NCBI GenBank assembly: GCA_029990175.1
Contig: JARKIP010000065.1
Coordinates: 4,840,501-4,904,500 of the forward strand
From: Petunia secreta
Taxonomy: Eukaryota > Streptophyta > Magnoliopsida > Solanales > Solanaceae
Direction: 5' to 3'
Length of the DNA: 64,000 nt
Below, piece by piece: positions 33,758 to 44,262 of this stretch. Below the pieces are notes generated by a model. That model did not search any database and had not been told where the DNA came from. It worked only from the letters and a program-made list of their open reading frames with translations. Within the stretch, counting starts at the first letter, position 1. The number at the start of each line of letters is the position of its first letter. A program made the translations under genes and the position numbers.

Positions 33758-34207
33758 ATGACTCTTTTATCTTCAAAAATATTTTCCTTAGATCCTGGTT
33801 TGATATCCCCAGAAAAACTCCTTCATTCTGAATGGATGGCATATGAGAAAATTGTAGGAAGAAGACCATCTGCAGTTTTCTTCTTCTCTTCCTCCATCCG
33901 TGATTGGATGAATGGAGTCCCCCGAGTCATTAAATTTGATCGAGATTCTAATAACGTTCTTCAGAATATCTTCATTGTGGCTTGCGCACTGATTGCGGTG
34001 TGCTCTGGTTGTTGTGATATTCCTCTTGTCATGCAGGGTTTGTCAGCAGAAGAATTCCATCTCAGCAAGGCTCATGCATCTGCTCGTCTTTTAGTTGCTG
34101 AGGATTATAGTCCTGGAAGCACCTCTATTTGCACGAGAAGTGAGTCCCTGATATATCCTTTCCTTCTTCGTACAACTAATACCCATGAACATTATCCATA
34201 CCCATAG
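33758..34207 (+). CDS. Tat-C antisense ORF, uninterrupted, unknown protein
   Basis: An intact 149-codon frame runs antisense to the element from 354 bp inside its 3' LTR, behind its own TATA box. It has a hydrophobic, cysteine-containing stretch (NIFIVACALIAVCSGCC, about residues 90-106) and no PF04195-like motif, so it differs from the antisense proteins of the other Tat copies. A strong donor-like site (GAGAAGTGAGTC, GT at 34140-34141) lies inside it, so the true product may be spliced to sequence around 34220-34700. I do not recognise the protein; it may be captured host sequence. Confidence 0.5.
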   Translation: MTLLSSKIFSLDPGLISPEKLLHSEWMAYEKIVGRRPSAVFFFSSSIRDWMNGVPRVIKFDRDSNNVLQNIFIVACALIAVCSGCCDIPLVMQGLSAEEFHLSKAHASARLLVAEDYSPGSTSICTRSESLIYPFLLRTTNTHEHYPYP

Positions 34208-35338
34208 TGTTCAGGGTGACTGTATAGCTCTACCATGTTCTGCAATTTCGGGGATTGCATTTGCTTCCAATCGCCCGGGAAGAGGGGGAAACATTGTGTT
34301 CCTGCGGTCGTTAAGGGTTCCTCATTGGAGACTCTCCAAGTGAATCCAAGTGAAGTCTCGGACTGCGTTCTGCTTCCTCTGCCTTTCTACTGAGGGATTC
34401 CTCAGTTGGACTGATTTTTCCAACTCCCGTGACGCGGAATCAGAAAGATGTTGCTGCTTGGGGTATCAAGTTGGAAATTTCTCCTTCCAAGTGCTGAGAG
34501 AAACTTTGATGCAAGAGCTACAATCCAGACAAAGAGTCTCTGGTCGTGCAAATTCGGAAGAACTTGAAAATTTTAGTCGTCCATTACCATTTTTAAAAAA
34601 TAAAATAAATTTTTATGAACGATGTTGTATTCAGGAAAAACTAATTGTATATTATGAACCTATGGGCTATTTTTTATTTAATGAAATGAATGTCCATTAA
34701 TGGTTTCATGCGTACTTGTGTAGTTTAAGTAGCATGTTTTGTGTGCCTTTCAGGGCTAGTATCTTTAAACGATGGGTGTACGCACTGAAGGGTATATTGC
34801 GTCTGTGATAGACGGCTATTTTGTACCCATAATGGGATGACTTCAGCCCGAGTGGGAACGGGGTATTTTTCGTTTCAATTCAGAACGTCGTTTCTTGTTT
34901 ACTTGAGTATTTTAAGACTTTCTGGCACTATGCGGGTGGGCGTCCCCACCGTCACGTAGGTGCACATTTGTTTAATTGACGAGTTCAACTTACGAATAAT
35001 GTCTGATGGCTGAGATCTAGCTCTAAGCGAGTAGTTTACCCTACTTTTTGTAGCAAAAAGTAGGTGTATTACTTCAACTTAGGTCTGGTCGGGGCTAAGA
35101 ATGTTTGGATCATAGATGGATTTGAATTGTTATTGTAAAACTGACTAAGTAAAATAGTAGTTTTATTGATAAGTAGGGCGCTGAGCTGTATAAAATATAA
35201 AAGAATGGGGCTAAGGGCCCATTCTGAGGTAATGACAATTATTAGAGAAACAAGAGGAGAAAATACATGTCTCGAGTACGTTGGCATTGTTGGCCATTCA
35301 AGAGTAGTACTTTTTTAGCCATGAGATGTTCTAATTGC
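34208..35338. other. Tat-C antisense downstream sequence and conserved block
   Basis: 34208-34720 may hold further exons or the 3' end of the antisense unit; an ORF at 34350-34700 ends in very AT-rich DNA. 34860-35110 is the reverse complement of the block conserved in Tat-A1 and Tat-A2 (ATTCGTAAGTTGAACTCGT, GTGCCAGAAAGTCTTAAA). No other feature is seen up to the integrase end. Confidence 0.55.
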
Positions 35339-38300
35339 TCATAATGGCTTTTTCATGTCTTCAAGAACAGACGCACCTTTTCTAGCTATGCCTCGGACTC
35401 TGTAAGGTACTTCCCAGTTCGGAGCTACCTTGCCTGTGCTAGCCTCCTTGGTGCTTTGAGTAACTTTGCAAAGGACGAGATCTCCTATGTTGAATGCACG
35501 TAGGTTAGCCCTTGCATTGTAGTAGTTCTCCACCCGTTGCTTTTTTGCTGCAATGCATATGGCTGTTATATCCCGTTGCACATCCGAGGTGTCAAGTGAA
35601 GCCTTCAAAGCCTCGTTGTTTGACCCTTCCTCAGCAAACTACTGTCGCAGGTTGGATTCTCTGATCTTTAAAGGAATCATTGCTTCTGTTCCATGTGTTA
35701 AAGAGAATGGGGTTCCCTCGTACTCGCTTTGAACGTAGTACGGTAGGCTCATAAAACTCCTGGAAATCCTTTCGGCCATTCCCCTTGGCTTCCTTAAGTC
35801 GCTTCTTCAAGCTTTTAATGATTGTCTTGTTTGAAGATTTGGCTTAACCATTGGCCGAAGGGTGATAGGGCGTTGAGACTATTCTCTTTATCTCTGATTC
35901 CTCTTGGAAAATGGTAATCTTGTTGCCTATGAACTGAGGTCCATTGTTGCAAGTGATTTCTGCTAGGATGCCGAAGCGGCACATGATGTTCTTCTATATA
36001 AATTGTATCACCTCCTGCTCCTTGAATTGGGCATAGGCCCGACCCATTTGGTGAAATAGCCTGTCATAATAAGAAAAAAATTTACACCACCGTGCGCTTT
36101 AGGCATAGGCCCTACGATATCCATTCCACATTTCATGAAAGGCCAATGGGAATTACTGAATATAACAGCTCTGCTGGCTGATGAAGCATATGGGAAAATT
36201 GCTGGCAACGGTTACATGCACGGACGAACTTGCTCGCATCATCTTCCATTCGGGATAAGTAGTAGCCCGCCTTGATTAATTTCCGAGCTAGAGATCTTCC
36301 GCCGGAGTGGTTTTCGCATTACCCCTCATGAATTTATCTCAGTGTGTAATCAACTTGAGAAGGTCCTAGACATTTAGCCAAAGGACCGCTAAACATCCAG
36401 CGATACAGCTCCCCGTTGATCAAGAAATAATGAGTTGCTTGGACTCTCAGCTTTCTGCTTTCCTTTTTGTCACCTGGGAGTATTCCCTTGTCGAGGTATT
36501 CAATGATTTGATGCCGCAAATTCGATATCGATGTCGTGACATTGATTTTGTGGCACTTAAAGTCTGCGTAGGTTAACATGATAACAGATCCCGGGCTGTC
36601 TGCACTCATTTCTTCAGTAGCCGCAAGGCTGGCTAGGGCATCAGCCTCCATCTTTCTTCCCTTGATATTTGGTTGATCTTCCAGTTTTGAAAATTCTTCA
36701 AACACTTTTCCAATCTTGCCAAGTACTCCTGCATGGGGGCATCTTTGGCGGCATAGGCTCCAGTTTCTAGATTGACGGGAGTCGCTGTTGAGACTGATCT
36801 CCCTGGCCCCCAATATGTAAGCTAATTCCAAAGCTTGAATTACTGCTTCATATTCTTCTTCATTATTAGTCATCGGGAGGCAGCTGACAGCCTTCCGAAA
36901 TTTGTTCTCAGTTGGGATTTGGTCACTAAACCAAGCCCAACCTCTTTTACATTTGAGGCCCCACCAGTGTGGATCACCCATTCTCCTAGGGTATTACCCT
37001 ATATCATTTTACGCTCGATCTCTACCCTCAGCATTAAGTCGGTATTGAAGTCGATAATGAAGTCCACCAGTACCTGAGACTTGATGGTCGTGTGAGGCTG
37101 GTAGATAATATCATTTCTCCCAGTTCAATGGCCTATTCTGCTAGCCTGCTCGAGAGTTCGGGTTTGTGCAAAATAGTCGGAAAAGGGAAAGAGGAGACCA
37201 CAATAATCATGTGACTTTGAAAATATGGTCGTAGTTTCCTTGCAGCCATAACTAGGGTGAGCGTTAACTTTTCCATGTGCTGGTACCAGGTTTCTGCATC
37301 CAAGAGCAATTTGCTGACGTTATATATCGACGATTGCACCCCCTTTTCTTCAGGTGCCAAAATAGCACTAGTTGCGAATTAGGACACTGCGAGGAATAAC
37401 AATAATAGCTCTCCCTCGTGCGGCTTTGTTAGCAATGGGGGATTTTTCAGATACTGCTTTAGCTCCCAAAATGCTTGGCTATACTGCTCTGTCCACTCAA
37501 AGATTTTTGTTTCTTCAAGATGTTGAAGAACTAATTGCACCTTCCAAAATACCGTGAGATAAAGCGGCTAAGTGTGGCTATCCGGCCATTGAGCCTTTTT
37601 ACCTCTACTTCATTCTTCAAAACTTCTGGAATAGCCTTAATTGCTGCAATTTTCATGGGATTTGCTTCTATGCACCTATTGGAGATAATGAACCCAAGGA
37701 ACATCCCGGAGATACGCCAAAGGCACACTTCTGTGGGTTGAGCTTCAAATCGAACTTGTCCAAGATGTCGAATGCTATCTCCAGGTGGCTGATGTGATCT
37801 TCGGTTTACTCCGACTAGACCAACATGTCGCCGATATAAACCTCTATAGTTTTGACAGTCTGTTTCTTGAACATCAGGTTAACTAATCTCTGGTAGGTTT
37901 CTCCCGCATTTTTCAAACCAAAAGGCATTACCCCATAACAATAAGTCCCCCTATATGAGATAAAGGAAGTCTTCTCCTGATCATCCAGATTCATGAGGAT
38001 CTGATTATATCCTGAGTATACATCCAGAAAACTTAAAGCCTCAAGACCTGTCGTTGAATCGATGAGTTGATCGATGTTAGCAGTGGGAAAGAATCTTTTG
38101 GGCATGCTTTATTCAAGTCTTTGAAGTCAATGCATATCCTCCACCTCCCATTCTTCTTTGGGACCACCACAACGTTGGATAACCAATCGGGGTAGTGAAC
38201 CTCGTGAATGGAACCGTTGTTCAATAGCTTCTCAACTTCCTCATGTATTACCAACCCATTTTCACAGCTGATAGGCCATTTCATCTGTTTGACTGGCTTG

Positions 38301-39230
38301 AAGTTTGGGTCAACATTTAGGTTATGTGTAATGAGGCTAGTTAATATTCCAGGCATATCGGTGTGTGTCCAGGCGAATATGCCCGATCGAGCGCGCAGGA
38401 AGTTAGCGTATTCTCATTTGGCTTTGGCCGAGAGCTTGGCCCCCACGGAAAACTTCTTGTCGAGGATGCTCTCATCGAAGATCACTTGATCAAGGTTGTC
38501 GAACGTGGCCTAGGCAAGCTTTTCTTCTTCTTGGAGGTCCGGGGGCGTAATAGCTGACCTCTCGAGATCCGGCTGCCTCTTGAGCTTTGAACCCAAAAGG
38601 TATGCTGGTCACTAGGCAAGGGCGAGCAGTTTGTCCAGCTTCTTCTTCTGGTTCATTATTTCTTTCTTGACCGCGCATGTCACAGCGGTTACATAACAGC
38701 TTCGGTTTTATGTTCCCCCAAAATCTCTTTCACTCCCTAGCGAGTCGGGTATTTAAGGATCTGATGAAGTGTAGATGGCACTGCGCGTACTTCGTGAATC
38801 CAGGGTCTTTCCAAGATAATGTTATACGAGAGATCGCATGTTATCACTTGGAAGGACGTTATCCTCGCTGCCCCTAGAATGTGTATCTGAAGGAGTATCT
38901 CTCCCACACATTTCTCGATGTTGCTACTAAAGCTGGTTATGGTGTATGGACAGGGGAATACCTGGTTCTGCATCTCCATCTAGAAAACGATATTCCGGTG
39001 GATGATGTTCACTGCGCTACCAGGGTCTACCAGCACGCGTTTGACCTGAGCATCATTCACCTGCAGGGTAATTATCAGGGCATCGTAGTGGGGGTATAAC
39101 ACTTTGCAGTGAGTCTTTATTATCGAACTCAATGGTGCTGAGATGAAGTTTCTTGGTTATCTCCTGATGCACCTCACAGACCATGATGGTTCTGGTGCTG
39201 GTACTGCTAACTCTGGGTCCCCCATAAAAT
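35339..39230 (-). pseudogene. pol: Tat-C Pol: protease, RT, two RNase H, integrase
   Basis: Read on minus. Protease: HYDALIITLQVNDAQVKRVLV then DPGSAVNII, about 39110-38740. RT at 38356-37815: YPDWLSNVVVVPKKNGRWR, DFKDLNKACPKDSFPL, MPFGLKNAGETYQRLV, and VYIGDMLV in place of the catalytic YIDD. RNase H1 at 37728-37133. Archaeal-type RNase H at about 37080-36334: MTNNEEEYEAVIQALELA, EADALASLA. Integrase: WPFMKCGMDIVGPMPKAHGG at 36208-36008 and C-terminal sequence at 35608-35339. At least eight frame breaks are present. The second RNase H places it in the Tat lineage. Confidence 0.9.
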
Positions 39231-39510
39231 TGTGTTGATGGGCTTCTGGGCCCCCGGGACCGTGAGTATTGCTTCGTCTACATCACTATAAAGCGTGGTA
39301 TCCTGCCTAGATTCCGGCCATGACAGCCAATAAAAGGACGTTGATCTTAGACATCCATTCATAGTCTCAGCCATATCAGCCGAATTATGAACCGTCTATT
39401 GGATCTCTATACAGGCACCATGTGTGGCGTAGCCGCTGTTGTTTGACATGACTGAGCCTTTTCCTCGTAGAATACCTACAATTGCCAGGGCCCCACGATG
39501 GGCGCCAAAT
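39231..39510 (-). pseudogene. Tat-C 5' leader and gag stub
   Basis: The primer site (reverse complement of GCCCCACGATGGGCGCCAAAT) adjoins LTR5. An ATG at 39449 is at the place equivalent to the gag ATG of Tat-A, but a stop follows within about 17 codons, and protease begins less than 400 bp later. No Gag core sequence is present. Almost all of gag has been deleted from this copy. Confidence 0.7.
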
Positions 39511-40001
39511 TGTTTATGCCTAAAATTAGACGTCTAGGTTAAACACTCAAAATTTATGAATGGGTCACAAGCAATACAGTAAAATACGATGGAAAAGCAA
39601 GTGAACAGAGAGAAAAATAATAGACAAGAAAGTAAAGAGTTTAATTCCTTAAGAATAGCCGGATTCAGTGGTGAATCCCTTAATGTACAATACAATGTAA
39701 GGAGGGGTATTTATAGTAGTGATTACCCAATCCTAATCATGCTAAAATACAAACATTAATGAGGTTGAGGCTAATCGGCCTATAAACTCAAGGCGGTGGT
39801 ATATACGAAACCCTAACTAGAAATCTGTAACCCTAAGGCTGCAGGATATATACCTTGTATCCTAAGCTCGTACCACCTAAATGGTCATAACTCGTAGAAC
39901 ATACGTGTATTCTTTGTGCCCAATTACTTGCAAGATAAGTCTAGTCTCGCCAGCTAGACTTGTATCCCCATAATAATAGGTGGTGTATTTTTACCCACAC
40001 A
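39511..40001 (-). repeat. Tat-C 5' LTR (LTR5)
   Basis: 491 bp. On plus it reads TGTTTATGCCTAAAATTAGA at the left and TTTACCCACACA at the right, matching LTR4 with scattered differences. TATA box (TATTTATA on plus) at 39708-39715. Confidence 0.92.
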
Positions 40002-41148
40002 TTAAAAACTAGGGAGAGTGCCAATTTCTCTAGATAGGGGTACCTGATTTCGGCATCGAGGAGTGTCTTGCTCACATAATAGATGGGATGTTGCTTTCAA
40101 TCCTCCTCACGAACCAGGACAGTGCTCACAGACACCTCAGACACAGCCAATTAAACCAGCAATATTTCTCCATCTTTAGGCTTGGCAAGCAACGGTGCAT
40201 TAGCCAAATAGTTCTTCAACTCCTTCAATGCTTCTCTGCACTTCGGTGTCCATTTAAAGGTAGTGTTCTTCTTCAAAACCGAGAAGAATTTGTGTCATCG
40301 CTCTGAGGACCTCAAGATGAATGTACTCAAGGCAGTGATTCGGCCAGTCAAGCGTAGAATGTCTTTAGTCCCTGAGAGCACTTTGGGGATTTCTTCGATG
40401 GCTCTGATCTTTTCAGGGTTCGCCTCTATGCATCATTCAGAGACGATGAAATATAAAAATTTTCCCCAACCAATCCCAAATGCACACTGTTCAGAGTTTA
40501 GTTTCATTTTGTATTGCCTCAAAATTGCAAAGGTTTCCCTCAAGTGATTCAAGTGATCTTCCGTCCGAAAAGATTTGACTAGCATGTCATCTATATAAAT
40601 TTTCATTGACTTCCCAATATAATCTTTGAACATTCGACACACTAGTCTTTGGTATGTTGCTCCAGCATTCTTCAGTCGGAAAGGCATTACTTTCTAGCAA
40701 TACATGCCTTGATCAGTGAACAACGAAGTCTTCTCTTCGTCCTTCGAGTCCATCAAGATTTGATTGTACCCCAAATATGCGTCCAAGAAGGTTAATAGCT
40801 TGTGTCCAACCGTGGAGTCTATCAATCAATCTATTTGTGGTCGTAGGTATGAATCTTTAGGGAGAGCTTTATTTAAATCTGTACACACATCCACTTGCCA
40901 TTCTTCTTTTGCACGACAACTACGTTAGAGAGCCATTCAGGGTATTTAACTTCTCTCATGAAGCCATTATCGAGCAATTTCTTTATTTCATTTTCGATCA
41001 TCTTTCTCCTTACACCAGCATGTGGCCTTTTCTTTTGCTTTAAAAGAGTGTGGTGAGGGTCTATATTGAGTTTGTGTGTCATAATCTCCAGATCGATCTC
41101 AACCATGTCGGTGTGGGACCATGCAAAACAGTCATCGTTGGACATCAA
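40002..41148 (-). pseudogene. pol: Tat-B RT and start of RNase H
   Basis: 41148-40873 shows the RT start (YPEWLSNVVVVQKKNGKW); a middle part is out of frame; 40687-40433 shows MPFRLKNAGATYQRLV and the intact catalytic MKIYIDDMLV. 40420-40006 continues in shifting frames into RNase H (PIYYVSKTLLDAE). The YIDD box is intact here, unlike in Tat-C. Confidence 0.85.
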
Positions 41149-41655
41149 TAACTCAACAATAGCTTTCTTCTACTCCGGGTCCAACTCCGAACCCACGAAC
41201 ACCTTTATGTCTGGAAATTCCTTTGATAGTACGAAGGATTTCAATTCCTTGGTTGTTGAGTCCTCATATTTCTGCTTCTGAGGCTCTTGAATACACACCG
41301 GAATCTTTTCTACCACTTCTCGTTGGGGATCCATTTTAAGAGCTGAACCCCCACCTTCATCAGACCCTAGATGTATTGATTGCGATTTTGATGATCTATT
41401 CGGGACGACTCCACTCTAAAAGGCAACCAAATAGAATTCCCTAACTACTCGTTGCTCACCTCGGATTGAACGAACTCCCTAAGGAGTAGGAAACTTGATG
41501 ATTTGGTGAAGAGTGGATGACATGGCTTCAATCGCATGAATCCAAGGTCTCCCGAGGATCACATTGTATGCCATGTCCTCGAGCATAACCTGGAACATGG
41601 TTTCTTTCACAACTCTTTCAGCATAAGTAGTGAGTGTGATCTCACCGAGCGTTTT
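41149..41655 (-). other. Tat-B protease C-terminal part and protease-RT linker
   Basis: Reverse-strand translation shows protease-like pieces in shifting frames (about 41630-41480), then an acidic linker. No separate gene is seen. Confidence 0.5.
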
Positions 41656-43636
41656 CTACATTGAATTGTTGAAGCCAATCAAGACAGTTGACTTCGGGAC
41701 GATAAGGTCCTTCAACCACATCTTTTTCATTGCCCTATAGCTTATAATGTTCACCGAGCTACCGGGGTCAATCAAGATTTGTTTGATGTCTGAGTCGTTG
41801 ATTCTCAACTTAATGACCAAAGCATCATGATTGGGAAATATTATCCCATCACAATCATCCTCATAAAAAAGAATCTCTTTACTCGAACCTCCAATTCGAG
41901 TTCTTTTCTCCATTGTGATTGAGAGCTTTGAAAACTTATTCGCGGCAGCAAAGCTTACCCCGTTTACTTTCGAGCCCCCTATTATATCATTCACAACCCT
42001 CATAGAAGATGGTGCCCCAAGTGGTTGTCCATCCCCTCTATTTTTTGCAAAGTTCTGCTTGCCATTGTCAGTTAGATATTCTTTTAACATACCTTTCTTC
42101 AACAAATGAGCCACCTTGAGGCGCAATGCCTTGCAGTCCTCGATAAGGTGTCCATAATCTGCATAAAAATCACAATATAGGTTCTGATCCCTCTTCCTAT
42201 GGTCTATTGTCATATCTTTTAGGAGTCTTACCACCAGATCAGTTATCCCCTTCAACGCGTTCACCAACTCCGCATTCGAGATGTTGAAATTATACTCCAA
42301 AATCCGAGGCAAATCCTTATCCTTAGACACTAAGGAAGGCCCCGTAGCACTCTTTTGATTAAAATTTATGTTACCCTACCCCCCAAGCCTTTGACTCTCG
42401 TGTTGCTATTGTATGTGTTAGGGATCCTACCAACCCTTCGAGTTTCCACGTGGCGCTTCGGCACGTCGTGAGGACTAGGGGCGATTTCTATAACTAGAGC
42501 CTTGACCAGCTGCTCTCCATTCTGCTTCCTCCAGTCTTACTTTGGCAGTAGCTCGATCGTGCAACTCATCCCGTGTTTGAGCTTGCCATTGTTGAAGTTC
42601 TTTTGTCAATTCGACGGCAGCTTCGTAGTTGTTGACATTAATGTTCTTTTCGAATGCCTAATTGCCAATTTGTCATCCATCATTGGAAATTTCATCCTCT
42701 CATACTGAAATTGCTCGAGGAATTCTTGATAGGCTCCTGGAACCATTTTTTAACCTCAAAGATATTCTCTTTCCGCTTGAGGATCTTTAGCGCCCCAGTG
42801 TGAGCCTTAACGAACAAATCAGTCAATTCATTAAAGTTCAAGATAGACTCGGAGGGTAGGTGCATATACCAGCGCAGTGCTCCTTTTTCAAAAGTATCTC
42901 CAAATTTCTTAGGATAATGGATTCCTTCTCCACCGGCGTCATATCATTACCCTTCACCATAGCCATGAATTCAGTCGCGTGCTCAACAGGTTCGGCCATA
43001 CCATCATATTTTTTCAGGATCTGCATCTTGAAATGCTTTGGGATGAGAGCTAGGAAGGCCTTGGGCTTGTAGGCTACCTGCCTACATTTATCTATATCCA
43101 AATCTCTTTGAGTTTTCCTTATCCCAGGGACGTTTTTGAGCCGTTTTTTGAATTGGGCTTCGAAAGCCCTTTTCCACTTCTGAGGTCTACCGAGATGCTT
43201 GTTTCCACCATGGTGGGAACCATTCCGAAGGGTGGGTTGCCATGTGGAGCAGTCCTTGAGCCTGTAGATACAGCTCTGGTAAGAAGTCCCCCTATTGTCG
43301 CGCCCATAGAAATGAAGTTCGGGATGCATCTTCCTGGAGCCACGTTTTGGGGTATTAGTAGGGGGAGAAATTTGTTTCTCACCGAGACAGCTTCCATTGA
43401 GCTAAAAAATTTGGTGTTGATGTTTGCTTGCTCAGCAAGCTACCCTTGAAGTTGTTGCAAGCAATTTATAATGTATGCTTGAAATGGATCATTCGACCCT
43501 GATGAAGAAAGGTCAACTGGAGGGGAAGAGGTGGAGGTATGCCACCTGGTGGAGGTGGAGGCACAAATACTCCACCATTAATTTTCCCATTGAGGTGTTG
43601 TTGATTTCCATTAACGGTTTCTTCATTATTAGCCAT
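41656..43636 (-). pseudogene. gag: Tat-B Gag and protease
   Basis: Start ATG at 43636 (MANNEETVNGNQQH). A proline-rich segment follows, then the Gag core at 43329-42838 (PKHFKMQILKKYDGMAEPVE), then in another frame 42330-41656 with a zinc-finger-like stretch (YCDFYADYGHLIEDC, C-x8-H-x4-C), a linker, and the protease catalytic DPGSSVNIIS. A few frame shifts separate the parts, but all expected domains are present. Confidence 0.85.
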
Positions 43637-43705
43637 CGTTAAGAATCAGAGGTGTTAATGTGAAAAACCATGTCGTACAACTTTGGAACAAGGCGTAATT
43701 TCTTG

Positions 43706-43727
43706 ATCCCCACAGACGGCGCCAATT
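43706..43727 (-). other. Tat-B primer-binding site
   Basis: On minus it reads TTGGCGCCGTCTGTGGGGAT, the primer-site form seen in many plant Tat-lineage elements. It adjoins the 5' LTR and differs from the primer site of the Tat-A and Tat-C family, so Tat-B is a separate family. Confidence 0.8.
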
Positions 43728-44262
43728 TGTATTGGCCTAAATTGGAATAGGATAATTAATCAAATTTGTAAGGGGTTTAGAAACAATTGGATGTATCAAA
43801 GTTGCCAAATGAACAGTAAATCAATGAAAATAATCAGACAGTAAAAACAAAAATGTAATTCAAATAATAACTGTTATGAGATAACAATTGGACAGAGTTT
43901 CTCTAAATATTTTTGAATGAATTTACAGTGTAAGTGAAGACCTATTTATATGTCACCAGGCCGATGATGATTGAGGCCTCAATCCCCATGTTCAGATAGG
44001 GGCTTTCCCATGATTCTCCTCATTTAGTGCTGGATTAATGGGAGATAGTAATGGGGCTGATATTTCGTTGGAGCATAACCGTTCCCCGAGGCTTGAGTTG
44101 CTCACCTCGGGTAAGTGGACCCTTGCCTAACCGAGGTAGATCTGCCCCGAGGTCTGAGTTGAAACTTGACCTCGGGAATTCACTCCGAAGACTGAGATGC
44201 ATGCTTCGCAAGCATCTTACAAATATTCAGAAAAACATGCGTTGCGCCGTACACCCAATAGA
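43728..44262 (-). repeat. Tat-B 5' LTR
   Basis: 535 bp. The left edge on plus is TGTATTGGCC (LTR 3' end) next to the primer site. The right edge on plus is ACCCAATAGA (LTR 5' end), matched to the LTR stub at about 27332-27361. The first base pair of the LTR is mutated (TC for TG). Confidence 0.78.

Larger units (their letters stand above)
32920..40001 (-). mobile_element. Tat-C element, complete LTR to LTR, gag-less (minus strand)
   Basis: LTR5 (39511-40001) is the 5' LTR because the primer site adjoins it, and LTR4 (32920-33403) is the 3' LTR with a polypurine-like AAGTGGAGAGACTGAC. The internal region of 6.1 kb contains protease, RT, two RNase H domains and integrase, then the conserved block and an antisense ORF. 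The usual Gag is missing. It sits in the RNase H coding region of Tat-B, splitting it. Flanks (GTAAT left, TTAAA right) are AT-rich but not a perfect 5-bp duplication. Confidence 0.88.
40002..43727 (-). mobile_element. Tat-B element, 5' half internal region (minus strand)
   Basis: Contains gag, protease, RT and the start of RNase H on the minus strand, continuous in order with 32919-31015 beyond the Tat-C insertion. The pol frame around the insertion reads LEKLALSLV at about 40040-40010 and KLRPYFQ at about 32910-32885, adjacent parts of the same RNase H domain. Confidence 0.85.
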
